A stretch of DNA of 64,000 nucleotides, from contig NZ_CABFVD010000003.1 in the NCBI RefSeq assembly GCF_902143515.1, positions 220,670-284,669 of the forward strand, given 5' to 3'. The notes beneath the pieces are model-generated. The model saw only the letters and a list, made by a program, of their open reading frames with translations. It did no database searches and had not been told where the DNA came from. Source of the DNA: Hathewaya massiliensis (GTDB lineage Bacteria > Bacillota > Clostridia > Clostridiales > Clostridiaceae). Of this stretch, positions 25,534 through 35,082 are shown piece after piece. The position numbers and the translations under genes were made by a program. Within the stretch, counting starts at the first letter, position 1. Each line of letters starts with the position of its first letter.

Positions 25534-27462
25534 TTATCGTTCTCTTTCTACTCTTGTGGAAAATCTATAAATCCAAAGTCCAAATAAGAAAAATATTATG
25601 GTAGCAAACCCTGAATTACCTGTTAACATAGGATATACTTTTTTTCCAAAGGCTATATCTATATTTAATGTAGCAAAAATAGCTATAATAATACCCATTA
25701 AAGCATCTCCTGCAACTATACCAGAAGATAATAGTATTCCTTTTTCTACTTGTTCTTTCTGTTGTTGTTCCTTATGTTTAAACTTTTTCTCTACCAATAA
25801 TCTAACTATACCACCACAAAGTATTCCTGCATTTAAATGTATTGGAAGATATAAGCCTAGAGCAATTGGAAGTATTGGTAACTTTACAAGTTCACAGAAA
25901 ATAGCTATAACTGCACCTACTATAACTAATATCCAAGGTAATTGCCCTGTCATAACTCCCTTTACAACTACAGCCATTAATGTAGCTTGGGGAGCTGCAA
26001 CGTCTTTTGTACCTATTCCGAAAGTACTATGAAGCATTAATATTACCATTCCAGAAAACACTGCAGAACATATAAGTCCTAAATACATACCTATTTGAAC
26101 ACTTTTAGGTGTTCCTCCAATAATGTATGTAGTTTTTAAACTCTGAGCTGTTCCACCAGCTACGGCAATAGCAACACAAACTATTCCTCCAATTAGTATA
26201 GCTGTCATCATACCTTTATCTCCAACATTTCCTGTAAGCTTCAACACTGATGTAACTATTAATAAGGTAGCTATAGTCATCCCAGAAACTGGATTGTTAG
26301 AAGCACCTATTATTCCAACCATTCTTGCTGATACCACTGAAAAGAAAAATGAGAATACAACCACAAGTATTGACCCTAAAACGCCTACTTTAATACCTGG
26401 TAATAGCCATGAAAGCAAGAAAACTAAAATAGCAGAAGCTATAACCCAAGTAATAGGAGCATCTTTATCCATTCTTCTCTCTTCATGCTTTGATGCACCT
26501 TTACCTATACCAGACATAGCTGATTTAAATGACTTAAATATAGTAGGTAGTGATTTTGCAAGACTTATAAACCCACCAGTTGCAACTGCACCTGCACCTA
26601 TATATTTAATGTAGTTTTTCCATATTTCCCATGCTCCCATATTTTTTATTAATTCTGTAGAAGGGAATATAGGACTAGCTAAGCCTTCACCTATATATTT
26701 TATTAAAGGAATTAATCCAAGCCAAGCTACTAGGGAACCTGCAAACATATATAGTGATGCTTGAAGTCCTACTATATATCCAACCCCCATTAAGGATGCA
26801 ATAGTATCAATACCAAATATGGTACCACCAACAGGTTTTATAACCCATTCAGGTTCTTCTAACCAGAAACTAAAGCCACCAGATAATAATTTGTAAAGTC
26901 CTCCTCCTCCAAGACCAAGTAAAACGGTCTTAAAAGCGGAACCTCCTTCACTTCCTGTAACTAAAACCTCCGCTGCAGCCATGGCTTCTGGATATATTAA
27001 AGTTCCATGTTCTTCAACTATTAAAAATCTTCTTAAAGGAGTTACAAAGAAAACTCCAACTAAACCACCTATGGCTGTAACCATGAATATAGTACTTAAT
27101 TTTAATTCTAAGCCCCATAAAATTATAGCTGGTAGAACGAATATTATCCCCCCTGCTATGGATTCACCAACAGCAGCAATAGATGATATCATATTAGATT
27201 CTAAAATATTATTTCTTTTAAATCCGAATTTTAATAAGCCTGTTGCTAAAATGGCACCTGGAATACCAGCAGAAATTGTAAGTCCCACTTTTAGACCTAA
27301 ATAAGTATTAGCAGCAGCAAAAATTATGGCAAATAATATACCTATAATAAATGAAATTGCTGTACTTTCTGGCACTACTACATCGGAAGATATGAATGGT
27401 ACATAGTCCTCACCTTTTATACCGCCGTAAGCAGTATGCGATAACTTTCTTTTTTCTTCCAT
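25534..27462 (-). CDS. OPT family oligopeptide transporter
   Basis: Large polytopic membrane transporter (642 aa, roughly 15 hydrophobic helices) of the oligopeptide transporter superfamily, probably proton-driven peptide uptake. The family start is visible as GEDYVPF...STAISFIIGILFA...ANTYLGLKVGLTISAGIPGA, and later ARMVGIIGASNNPVSGMTIATLL, a strongly conserved OPT segment. The C-terminus ends in a basic tail. The ATG follows AAGGAGGAG. It lies 142 bases upstream of pepV and in line with the epimerase and pepA, so imported peptides would be cut by PepV, PepA and ApeB. Confidence 0.93.
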   Translation of the reverse strand: MEEKRKLSHTAYGGIKGEDYVPFISSDVVVPESTAISFIIGILFAIIFAAANTYLGLKVGLTISAGIPGAILATGLLKFGFKRNNILESNMISSIAAVGESIAGGIIFVLPAIILWGLELKLSTIFMVTAIGGLVGVFFVTPLRRFLIVEEHGTLIYPEAMAAAEVLVTGSEGGSAFKTVLLGLGGGGLYKLLSGGFSFWLEEPEWVIKPVGGTIFGIDTIASLMGVGYIVGLQASLYMFAGSLVAWLGLIPLIKYIGEGLASPIFPSTELIKNMGAWEIWKNYIKYIGAGAVATGGFISLAKSLPTIFKSFKSAMSGIGKGASKHEERRMDKDAPITWVIASAILVFLLSWLLPGIKVGVLGSILVVVFSFFFSVVSARMVGIIGASNNPVSGMTIATLLIVTSVLKLTGNVGDKGMMTAILIGGIVCVAIAVAGGTAQSLKTTYIIGGTPKSVQIGMYLGLICSAVFSGMVILMLHSTFGIGTKDVAAPQATLMAVVVKGVMTGQLPWILVIVGAVIAIFCELVKLPILPIALGLYLPIHLNAGILCGGIVRLLVEKKFKHKEQQQKEQVEKGILLSSGIVAGDALMGIIIAIFATLNIDIAFGKKVYPMLTGNSGFATIIFFLFGLWIYRFSTRVERER

Positions 27463-27642
27463 GATTTCTCCTCCTTAGTTAGAATCAATATAATTACACA
27501 ATAATACTAAATTAAATAATACACATAACTACTTAATCTTCAGTTAAAGAAAATGTAATTACACAATCTTTAGTTAAATATAACTCTAAGAAATTTAGAT
27601 TAAAGCTTTATGTATAAATATTTTGTACTTAATTACAAAATA

Positions 27643-27690
27643 TATACTAAAAAAACGTCGATTAACATTAATCGACGTTTTTTAGTATAT
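27643..27690. terminator. Strong bidirectional terminator after pepA
   Basis: Near-perfect inverted repeat TACTAAAAAA-CGTCGATTAA / TTAATCGACG-TTTTTTAGTA with a two-base loop, about 30 bases past the pepA stop. Confidence 0.88.
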
Positions 27691-27716
27691 TTATTTAAAT
27701 CTCTACAACCAACTTT

Positions 27717-29195
27717 TTATGAATTCATAGACTTAGCTAAATAGTATAAAGTTCTAACTCCTACACCTGTACCACCTTTTGTAAAATAGCTCTCTTCACT
27801 ATCTTTCCATGCAGTACCTGCTATATCCATATGAACCCAAGGTGTATCTCCAACAAATTCTCCTATAAACAATCCTGCTGTTATAGTTCCTGCCCATCTA
27901 CCACCAATATTCTTTAAGTCTGCTATATCAGATTTTATTAATTTTTTATATTCTGGGAAATTAGGTAGTTCCCATACTTTTTCCCCTGACATATTTGATG
28001 CCTTTTTAAGGCTTTCTAAGAACTCATTATTATTTGTTACAAGTCCAGTTACATCCTTACCTAAAGCTACTAAGACAGCTCCTGTTAATGTAGCAATATC
28101 TATTACTTTTGTTACTTTTTCTTTATGGATTGCATAATAAACAGCATCAACTAAAGTAAGTCTTCCTTCAGCATCTGTATTTAAAACTTCTATAGTTTTA
28201 TTTCCCATAGAATTTATTATATCTCCTGGTTTATATGCCTTACCTGAAATTAAGTTTTCACATGCTGCAACTACTGCAACCACATTTATCTTAAGCTTGC
28301 TTTTAGCAATAGCACTAATAGCTCCTATGACCGCTGCAGATCCTCCCATATCTGATTTCATTGTAACCATGCCATCAGTTGGCTTAATTGAGTATCCGCC
28401 GCTATCATAAGTTAATCCCTTACCTACAAATCCTAATATTTCTTCACTATCTTTATCTCCAAAATATCTCATAACTATTAATCTTGGACTTTTTTTAGAT
28501 CCCTTAGCTACAGCTAAGAAGGCATCCATATGAAGATCTTCTATTGCATCCTCTTTTAACACTTCTACTTCAAAACCATATTCTTCTCCTGCTTTTTCTG
28601 CTGCCTTTGCAAGTTCATTAGGTCCTAGTATATTTGCAGGCTCATTTACAAGGTCTCTTGCTAAAATAGTTGTGCTTGCTAAAATTTCTGCCTCTTCTAT
28701 AGCTAATTTAGCATCTTCAAAATCTATTTCATTATTAAAATTGATTAAGTTTAACTTATTAAGATGAAACTCTTTTTTCTTTGATAAATATTTTTGGAAT
28801 GAATACTCTGTTAATAATGCCGCCTCAACAATGGACTTAACCATTCTCTTAACACAAACTTTATCTGATTTAAATAAGTTTAAGGTAATCTCTTCTTCCT
28901 TTATTTCATTTATCTTTCTTAAGGCTTTACCTAATGATAATCTTATTGTTTCACTATTTAATTCTTCTTGTTTTCCAAGTCCGAAGAACACAATTGGAAA
29001 AATTTTATCTTCTTTTAATATATTTATTGTAACTTGCTCTCCTATGTCACCCTTAAACTTTTTATTATTTATTAATCCATTAAGTATTTCTATATGTTCT
29101 TTTCCTACATGTGCATTTTGGTTTTCAGTAAATACCGGTATCAATATACCACCATTTTTGATTTCTTCCTTATTTTTAATGATTTCTATTTTCAC
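27717..29195 (-). CDS. pepA: Leucyl aminopeptidase (M17, cytosol aminopeptidase)
   Basis: Hexameric two-metal aminopeptidase releasing N-terminal leucine and other residues from peptides in the cytosol. The C-terminal catalytic half has GKGLTYDSGGYSIKP near residue 260 (metal and catalytic Lys), MKSDMGGSAAV, and the signature NTDAEGRLTLVDA near 336. The N-terminal half (1-170) is the usual macro-like regulatory domain. 492 aa is normal. The start is GTG at 29195 with GAGGTGA seven bases upstream. Confidence 0.95.
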   Translation of the reverse strand: MKIEIIKNKEEIKNGGILIPVFTENQNAHVGKEHIEILNGLINNKKFKGDIGEQVTINILKEDKIFPIVFFGLGKQEELNSETIRLSLGKALRKINEIKEEEITLNLFKSDKVCVKRMVKSIVEAALLTEYSFQKYLSKKKEFHLNKLNLINFNNEIDFEDAKLAIEEAEILASTTILARDLVNEPANILGPNELAKAAEKAGEEYGFEVEVLKEDAIEDLHMDAFLAVAKGSKKSPRLIVMRYFGDKDSEEILGFVGKGLTYDSGGYSIKPTDGMVTMKSDMGGSAAVIGAISAIAKSKLKINVVAVVAACENLISGKAYKPGDIINSMGNKTIEVLNTDAEGRLTLVDAVYYAIHKEKVTKVIDIATLTGAVLVALGKDVTGLVTNNNEFLESLKKASNMSGEKVWELPNFPEYKKLIKSDIADLKNIGGRWAGTITAGLFIGEFVGDTPWVHMDIAGTAWKDSEESYFTKGGTGVGVRTLYYLAKSMNS

Positions 29196-29223
29196 AAAAT
29201 CACCTCGTCTTAGATTTTATTGA

Positions 29224-29492
29224 TTATTATTATTATATAATATTAATTCACAATATTCAACCTAAGTTTTAAATACTATATAAGTTTCCAAGTTGTCTTA
29301 AAATCCTTATTTTATATAAATTTTAAAACTAACTAATATATTACATTAAAATAAATCTATAAATCTAATAAATTTAAATACTAAATTTATTAGATTTATA
29401 GATTTATAGATTTAAAAATCAAATTAAAATATTAATTTTAATATACTTATAAATTATGTTATAATTAATAACATATACACTTTAATGTTTAA
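29224..29492. other. Divergent AT-rich intergenic region
   Basis: Between pepA (minus) and the HD-GYP gene (plus). It contains the long A/T inverted repeat at 29353-29405 and a TATAAT at 29460-29465 without a good -35 box. No gene seen. Confidence 0.45.
29353..29405. repeat. Perfect 24-bp inverted repeat
   Basis: Arms 29353-29376 and 29382-29405 are exact complements with a five-base loop, made almost only of A and T. They are followed by short TAGATTTA direct repeats. It could terminate read-through or act as a cruciform; no T-run follows. Confidence 0.7.
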
Positions 29493-29715
29493 GTAATTCT
29501 TGGAATTACATGGAATATATTTGTAATACTTCTTAAATTCAGAGAGATTTTTACTTCAAGTAAAGCTTAAAAATTCTTATTAGGAAACTTTACTAATTCT
29601 TTGCTCCATTTTAAACAGCAAGGGGTATTGGAGATAAAAGTCATGAGGTGAAGATTCCTTCTTTCCATGTATAACTTTGGATTGCTTATAAATTAATCTT
29701 TATAAGGAGAGGTTT
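29493..29715 (+). promoter_or_regulatory. Long structured leader of the HD-GYP gene
   Basis: About 220 bases before the start codon hold several local hairpins: GTAATTC-TTG-GAATTAC (29493-29509), TTTACTT/AGTAAA (near 29550), ATTAG/CTAAT (near 29580) and TTGCT/AGCAA (near 29602-29622), whose loop CCA can pair with TGG downstream, a possible pseudoknot. I recognise no known riboswitch class, including both c-di-GMP classes. Confidence 0.35.
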
Positions 29716-30789
29716 ATGGGTAAAGAGGATTATGTTTTAGTTAATAGTTTTGACTTAAAAGAAGGCATGATTATAGCTAAGGATGTATTTATGGGGGAAA
29801 CTAAGCTTTTAAATAAACATACTGAACTTAATCAAGCCTTAATTGAAAAACTTAATAATATTTTTTCTTACAACAGCGTGCCTGTTATATTATCTTCATT
29901 TTCTGCCTATGATGACAAAATTAATGATATTTCAGAAAAAACTAAATTTTTAGAAAGTGAAGCTATATTTGAAAGCATAAGCGCTAGTGTAGATGAGATT
30001 CTTTTTTCTTTAAAATTTACATCCCAACCAAAGTTAAACAATATACGGGAAGTTTCTAAGAACATAGTTAGTAACATAACTGATTATACCAATGCCCTAA
30101 AATCAATTTCTAATGAAAGGGAAGTTGATGAATATTTAGTAAGACACTCAGTAAATGTTTCTGTGCTAAGTTCTATGATGGGAAAATGGCTTAATTTTTC
30201 ACAAAAGGATATTACTTTGTTGACCTATGCTGGTCTTCTTCATGACATAGGGAAAACTAAATTACCTCAAAAAATACTAAACAAAACTTCAAAACTTACT
30301 AAAGATGAATTTGATATAGTAAAAAAACATCCAATTATAGCTTATGAAATCATAAAAAAAATACCTTATATGGACTCTTCCGTATCTCTTGCAGTTTTAA
30401 TGCACCATGAGCGAATTGATGGTTCTGGATATCCTCTGGGATTAAGAAGTAGTAATATATCAAATTTTGGTAAAATAGTTGGTATAGCAGACATGTATGA
30501 TGCCATGACTTCTAATAAAGTATACGCTAAAAAAGTATCTGCTTTTAAGGCCTTAGACATTATGCAAAAAGAACATATAGATAAATTAGATTCTGTATAT
30601 CTAAATGTTTTTATACAAAGAATAAGTGATTATTTTACTGGTGAAATGGTTAAATTAAATAATAATTCTATAGGTAAAATAATTAAAATGGATTTAAATA
30701 ATATTTCAAAACCTCTTATTCTCGTGAAGGAAGAATTTATTGATTTAAAAGAGAGAGAAGATCTTCTAATAGAAGACATTTTAAATTAA
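29716..30789 (+). CDS. HD-GYP domain protein (putative c-di-GMP phosphodiesterase)
   Basis: Cytosolic signalling enzyme; HD-GYP proteins hydrolyse cyclic di-GMP. The metal-binding HD pair is in GLLHDIGKTKLP at residues 176-177. HHERIDGSGYPLG near 230 supplies the GYP motif and adjacent His ligands. The N-terminal 120 residues have no recognised sensor domain and no membrane helix. The C-terminal about 50 residues are a small extra domain, as in many Firmicute HD-GYP proteins. 357 aa. AAGGAGAGG precedes the ATG at ideal distance. It is a single gene with a long structured leader and a strong terminator. Confidence 0.92.
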   Translation: MGKEDYVLVNSFDLKEGMIIAKDVFMGETKLLNKHTELNQALIEKLNNIFSYNSVPVILSSFSAYDDKINDISEKTKFLESEAIFESISASVDEILFSLKFTSQPKLNNIREVSKNIVSNITDYTNALKSISNEREVDEYLVRHSVNVSVLSSMMGKWLNFSQKDITLLTYAGLLHDIGKTKLPQKILNKTSKLTKDEFDIVKKHPIIAYEIIKKIPYMDSSVSLAVLMHHERIDGSGYPLGLRSSNISNFGKIVGIADMYDAMTSNKVYAKKVSAFKALDIMQKEHIDKLDSVYLNVFIQRISDYFTGEMVKLNNNSIGKIIKMDLNNISKPLILVKEEFIDLKEREDLLIEDILN

Positions 30790-30792
30790 ATA

Positions 30793-30838
30793 TACCTCAA
30801 AAGAAAGATGTTTTTATATCTTTTCTTTTGAGGTAATT
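30793..30838. terminator. Bidirectional terminator after HD-GYP gene
   Basis: ACCTCAAAAGAAAGAT (30794-30809) pairs with ATCTTTTCTTTTGAGGT (30818-30834), just after the stop codon and between converging genes. Confidence 0.8.
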
Positions 30839-30887
30839 TCTCTTTTAAATCTATTTCTCTACTATCCCAACTAAGTATTTGGGACCA

Positions 30888-32780
30888 CTACTTAGTTTTA
30901 GTTGCTTTTGATGGTTCAATGTCCCTACTATCACAAATAAGTATTTTGGAACCTCTTTTTATTTGTTCCACACCTCTTCTAGTAAACTTGTAGATATAAT
31001 TTAAAAATACATCTTTCTCAATTTTACCTTTTTCCATATCTGATAGAGCTTTTTCCATTCTTCCTGTATAATCTGTATCTAATAACTCTTTTATTGGAAA
31101 AGTTTCTATTAGATTTATTCCTTTTTCCGTTATAATAAGAGATTTACCCTTAGTCTTTATGTAACCTGCAGTTTTTAGCTTATTTATTATTTCTGCCCTT
31201 GTAGCTGCTGTGCCTATAGAATACCCACTTAAAACTTCAATGGTCGCCTCATCATTCTCTTCATTATTACTATCATTACTATCTGAATTTTTACCACAGG
31301 TTTCCATAGCTTTAAGTAAAGTCTTTTCTGTATGATGAGCAGGTGGTTTAGTTTTCTTACTCTCCATTTTTAAATTTATAACTTCTACTTTATCACCTTT
31401 ATTTATTTCAGGTAAAAGTTCATCTTTCTTTTCGTAGCCCTCAAGCTTAAGCCAACCTTCTTTTAATAAAATTTTACCCTTAGTTGAAAATAATCTACTA
31501 TATTTTTCGCCTTTTATGCATGTTACTATCTCTGTATGCTCAAATTGAGCTGGCTCCATAAATTGAGCTAAAAATCTATTTTTTATAGCCTTATATACTT
31601 TGCTCTCATCCTCTGATAAGCCCTTAGGCATTATGTATGTTGGTATTATAGCACTGTGGCTCTCTACTTTATCATTATTAAATACTTTTTTACTCTCTGA
31701 AAATATTATTTCTTCTTTGAAAGGTATATCTTTTATAAGATTATTTAAAACCTTCTTTGCCTTGTCTTTTAAGCTTTCTTCTAAAGCTGTACTAGAAGTT
31801 CTTGGATATGTTATATATTTTTTTTCATATAAACTTTGGGCAACTTTTAATACTTTATCTGCAGTCCACCCTTTATATTTACTAGTTATATATCCCTGCA
31901 GATTTGTTAAGTTAAACAATGATTGTGGATAATCTTTTTTGAGCTCCACTTTTTTTTCTATGACTTCTCCATCTTTTCCTTCTAATTCCTTAATCAGTCT
32001 GTCTATACTTTCTTTTTTAGGAAACTTATCTAACTTTTCATGAAAGAACTTGCCTCTATACTCTCCTTTTTCTCCCTTGAAATCCGCATAAAGTTCAAAG
32101 TATTTTTCCGATTTAAACTTTTCAATTTTCATATCCTTGTCATATACCATTTTTAAAGTAGGCATCAAAACTCTTCCTACATTAAGTAAGTTTCCTTTTC
32201 CCCTACAATACTTCATAGTTGCAACAGAAGTAAAGTTTATTCCTATTACCCAATCTGTAATTTGTCTACTAATTCCTGCATCTTGAAGAAGTCTCATCTC
32301 TTCATTTTTCTTTAAACTATCCATACCACGCTTTATTTCATCTGGTGTCCATTCATTTATAAGTATTCTATATATAGGCTTTTTAACCTCTAAATAATCA
32401 AATATTAAAAGGGCTATGGTCTCTCCCTCTCTATCATAGTCTGTAGCTGATATTATTTTATCTACATCATCTCTACTTATTAACTTTTTAATAGTTTCCA
32501 GTTGCTTTTTAGCACCTAAATCTATGGCATTTTTATTTTTAGAGGAATTTTTAATTTTATATTGAAACTTAGAGGGTATATACGGAAATTTCTCCATACT
32601 CCAAAGTGCCATTTCTTTATTATAATCTTTACAATCATATAAAGTTAAAAGATGTCCAAAAGCCCATGTTATTATAAAATCTTTTCCTTCAATAAACCCA
32701 TCTTTTTTTTCTTTACAATTTAAAGCATCTGCTATATTTCTTCCAACAGAAGGTTTTTCAGCTAAAATTAAAGTTTTCAT
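30888..32780 (-). CDS. topB: DNA topoisomerase III (type IA)
   Basis: Type IA topoisomerase that passes single strands, used in decatenation and recombination. The N-terminus is the Toprim domain (LILAEKPSVGRNIADAL; ATDYDREGE near residue 113 with the metal-binding acids). The catalytic tyrosine lies in YITYPRTSSTAL near 325. The C-terminus has no zinc-finger cysteines and ends in a short basic tail, so at 630 aa it is a compact TopB. It begins 11 bases after the exonuclease gene with GGTGAT before the ATG; the two share a transcript. Confidence 0.94.
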   Translation of the reverse strand: MKTLILAEKPSVGRNIADALNCKEKKDGFIEGKDFIITWAFGHLLTLYDCKDYNKEMALWSMEKFPYIPSKFQYKIKNSSKNKNAIDLGAKKQLETIKKLISRDDVDKIISATDYDREGETIALLIFDYLEVKKPIYRILINEWTPDEIKRGMDSLKKNEEMRLLQDAGISRQITDWVIGINFTSVATMKYCRGKGNLLNVGRVLMPTLKMVYDKDMKIEKFKSEKYFELYADFKGEKGEYRGKFFHEKLDKFPKKESIDRLIKELEGKDGEVIEKKVELKKDYPQSLFNLTNLQGYITSKYKGWTADKVLKVAQSLYEKKYITYPRTSSTALEESLKDKAKKVLNNLIKDIPFKEEIIFSESKKVFNNDKVESHSAIIPTYIMPKGLSEDESKVYKAIKNRFLAQFMEPAQFEHTEIVTCIKGEKYSRLFSTKGKILLKEGWLKLEGYEKKDELLPEINKGDKVEVINLKMESKKTKPPAHHTEKTLLKAMETCGKNSDSNDSNNEENDEATIEVLSGYSIGTAATRAEIINKLKTAGYIKTKGKSLIITEKGINLIETFPIKELLDTDYTGRMEKALSDMEKGKIEKDVFLNYIYKFTRRGVEQIKRGSKILICDSRDIEPSKATKTK

Positions 32781-32791
32781 AGGATCACCAA

Positions 32792-33406
32792 CTATTTATT
32801 GAAAATTTCTAAAGCTTCACTCCAGAAGGGTGAATTCACTTTGGTTCTATTTTTTGATTTTAAGCAGCACATATACATGGCAGTAACATCATATCTTGCA
32901 TCATGAAAGTCAATATCTTCACAACCAAACAACATTTTAGCCTTATCCATTATTAGGCTTTTATCTATATGATAGAAGTCTACTACTTCTTCTAACCTTG
33001 GATTTTTATATCCAACACCATTTCTTGATGGTAGTTTTAATATGTCTTTAAAGTACTGCATAGTACAAAACTCCTTTGAATATCCTGGTAATTCAAATAT
33101 TCTTTGAAATTCTGCCTCTATGAACTTTTTATCAAAACCTATATTATGAGCTATTATAATTCCATCTTGAAGATCCTCTTGTATTTCAGGGGCTAAATCT
33201 GCAAAGGAAAATCCTTCAGATAAAATTTCTAATTTTTCTTTACTAAAGCCATGAACTTTTTCAGCCTCTATCTCAACGCTATCTACTGTAAAGAAATAAT
33301 TTTTCATTCCAACTAATTCTTTATTTTCTTCTATAACATAAGTAAGCTGCGCTATTTGACCTGGTTTTAATCCAGTAGTTTCTGTATCTAAGAAAATACT
33401 CTTCAT
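32792..33406 (-). CDS. DnaQ-type 3'-5' exonuclease
   Basis: DEDDh-family exonuclease of 204 aa. ExoI is FLDTETTGL at residues 5-13, ExoII is IIAHNIGFDKKF near 90-101, ExoIII is FHDARYDVTAMY near 170. It is a stand-alone proofreading-type nuclease, not fused to a polymerase. Such enzymes remove 3' ends of DNA or RNA; the substrate here is open. It is the first gene of a two-gene transcript with topB, which suggests a DNA repair or recombination role. Confidence 0.88.
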   Translation of the reverse strand: MKSIFLDTETTGLKPGQIAQLTYVIEENKELVGMKNYFFTVDSVEIEAEKVHGFSKEKLEILSEGFSFADLAPEIQEDLQDGIIIAHNIGFDKKFIEAEFQRIFELPGYSKEFCTMQYFKDILKLPSRNGVGYKNPRLEEVVDFYHIDKSLIMDKAKMLFGCEDIDFHDARYDVTAMYMCCLKSKNRTKVNSPFWSEALEIFNK

Positions 33407-33448
33407 TATTATTCTCCTCTATAAAAAATTTCATATATCACAGTATTA

Positions 33449-33477
33449 ATAATATCATGTGAAGTTCATATATGCAA
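33449..33477 (-). promoter_or_regulatory. Sigma-A-like promoter of exonuclease-topB
   Basis: Minus strand TTGCAT (33477-33472), exactly 17 bases, TATTAT (33454-33449), about 40 bases before the exonuclease start. Confidence 0.6.
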
Positions 33478-33523
33478 TTTTTCATGATATATTGAATATA
33501 TGCAACTTTTCATAAAATATTGG
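33468..33523. repeat. 28-bp tandem duplication at promoter
   Basis: Two adjacent 28-base units (33468-33495 and 33496-33523) identical at 24 positions. The first unit contains the -35 box of the exonuclease promoter, so the second duplicates that box upstream. Confidence 0.75.
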
Positions 33524-33572
33524 TTTTACTTATATAATAGTAAATATTCATTTCTGTAACCAGAGTTATTGG

Positions 33573-33603
33573 CTTAAGAGGGGGTTTTTACTCCCTCTTA
33601 AGC
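33573..33603. terminator. Hairpin after gerA-family gene
   Basis: GCTTAAGAGGGG / CTCCCTCTTAAGC stem of about twelve pairs, 30 bases past the germination operon. The stem is stable, but no strong T-run follows on the minus strand. Confidence 0.6.
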
Positions 33604-33633
33604 TTAAAAGTCCTTATCCTAATATGATTATTT

Positions 33634-35070
33634 TCAGTTAGAGTTTTTTCTTTTTTTATTCTGTGGTCTTAAATAAGATTTTCTATATTTAAACATCTTA
33701 ACATCACTAAGTAAAAACTTAAAAGTTTCTTTAAGGTTAAATGGTGCAATAGGTGCGCCATAAGGCACTCCTAAACTATCTTGTGAAATCATTTTTATTA
33801 GAATTAAAGTAATACCTATAATGTATCCATATAATCCAACAATACCCGATAAAATAATTAAGCAAAATTTAAGTATTATTATAGGTTCCATAAAGCTATA
33901 GTCTGGCAAAGCAAAGGATGACATGGTGGATAATGATACTATTATTACCATTAGAGGGCTAACTAACCCTGCTGCTACTGCAGCCTGACCTATTACTATG
34001 GTTCCCACAATACCTACTGCTGGACCTACAGCTTTAGGTAGCCTTAAACTAGCCTCTACTAATATATGAACAATCAATTCCATTATAGATGCTTCTAGAA
34101 ATGCACTTACTGGAACATAATTTCTTGAGTACGATAAGGTTAATATATATTTAAAGGGCATAATATCTGAATTATATCCTACTATGCATACATAAAAAGC
34201 AGATGCCCCTAAATTTATCATAACAGAAATATATCTTATAATTTTTAATAGTACAGACATATAAGATTGTTGATAATGATCATCACCAGCATCAAAAAAA
34301 TCCACAAAGGTACTTGGTACAATAAGAGATATTCCACTACCTTCTATTAATATGCATACAGCTCCTTCTAAAATGCTAGCACTTGCCTTATCAGACCTTT
34401 CAGCTAAGGACATAGTTGGAAATAGATTGAATTTTTTATCAGATAGAAGCTTTTGAATATACCCTTCTTCAAAAACTCCATCTATATCAATCTCTTCTAA
34501 CTTCCTACTTAATTTATTAACATACTTTGGGTCTACAACTCCATCTAAATATACAAGAGCAACTTCTGTCTTAGTGCGTCTTCCTACTTCAGTTTTTTTT
34601 ATTCTTAAGGAAGCATCTTTTACTCTATATCTTATTAAGGAAATATTAGTATCCATATTTTCTGTAAAAGCATCCCTTGGAACTTTTAAGCCATCTTGTA
34701 ATTTAGGCCCTGATATCGCTCTCTTCTCAACTTCTTTTGTATTACATATTATATACTCTTCTTCCTCTATACTAAAAATAATTGAATATCCTTTTAACAT
34801 ATACTCCATTGCTTCACTAATATCACTCTTTATGCTGGCATTGTGTACAAGTACAATCGACCTATATATTTTTGAAATTGTAATATCCTCTTCCTTGCTC
34901 TCTAATAAGGGTTTTATAATATATTTAGATAATAATTCTGTTCCAGTTATTTCTGGTATATAACATACGAAAAATTTTATACCATTTTTCTCTAATTCCC
35001 TAAATCCAATTCCTAAATCATCTTCTTTTATAAGCTTTAAAAAATCTAAAACCCTCTTGTTTTCTTCCAT
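33634..35070 (-). CDS. Spore germination protein, GerA family (A subunit)
   Basis: A subunit of a germinant receptor in the inner spore membrane. The long hydrophilic N-terminal domain (about residues 1-240) carries the family segments RRTKTEVALVYLDGVVDP and VNKLSRKLEEIDIDGV. Then come about five membrane helices (240-440) with PTFVDFFDAGDDHYQQ and LPKAVGPAVGIVGTIVIGQAAV, strongly conserved in GerAA/GerKA. The C-terminal tail is basic. 478 aa is normal. It is the last gene of the three-gene receptor operon, with AAGGAG before the ATG. The germinant cannot be read from sequence. Confidence 0.93.
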   Translation of the reverse strand: MEENKRVLDFLKLIKEDDLGIGFRELEKNGIKFFVCYIPEITGTELLSKYIIKPLLESKEEDITISKIYRSIVLVHNASIKSDISEAMEYMLKGYSIIFSIEEEEYIICNTKEVEKRAISGPKLQDGLKVPRDAFTENMDTNISLIRYRVKDASLRIKKTEVGRRTKTEVALVYLDGVVDPKYVNKLSRKLEEIDIDGVFEEGYIQKLLSDKKFNLFPTMSLAERSDKASASILEGAVCILIEGSGISLIVPSTFVDFFDAGDDHYQQSYMSVLLKIIRYISVMINLGASAFYVCIVGYNSDIMPFKYILTLSYSRNYVPVSAFLEASIMELIVHILVEASLRLPKAVGPAVGIVGTIVIGQAAVAAGLVSPLMVIIVSLSTMSSFALPDYSFMEPIIILKFCLIILSGIVGLYGYIIGITLILIKMISQDSLGVPYGAPIAPFNLKETFKFLLSDVKMFKYRKSYLRPQNKKRKNSN

Positions 35071-35082
35071 TGTAGCATCTCC

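Noticed and set aside
25598..26032. Plus-strand frames opposite the OPT transporter and other large genes
   Set aside because: They are antisense shadows of clear genes, without ribosome binding sites or family resemblance.
29493..29715. c-di-GMP riboswitch before the HD-GYP gene
   Set aside because: The conserved cores of class I and class II are not present.
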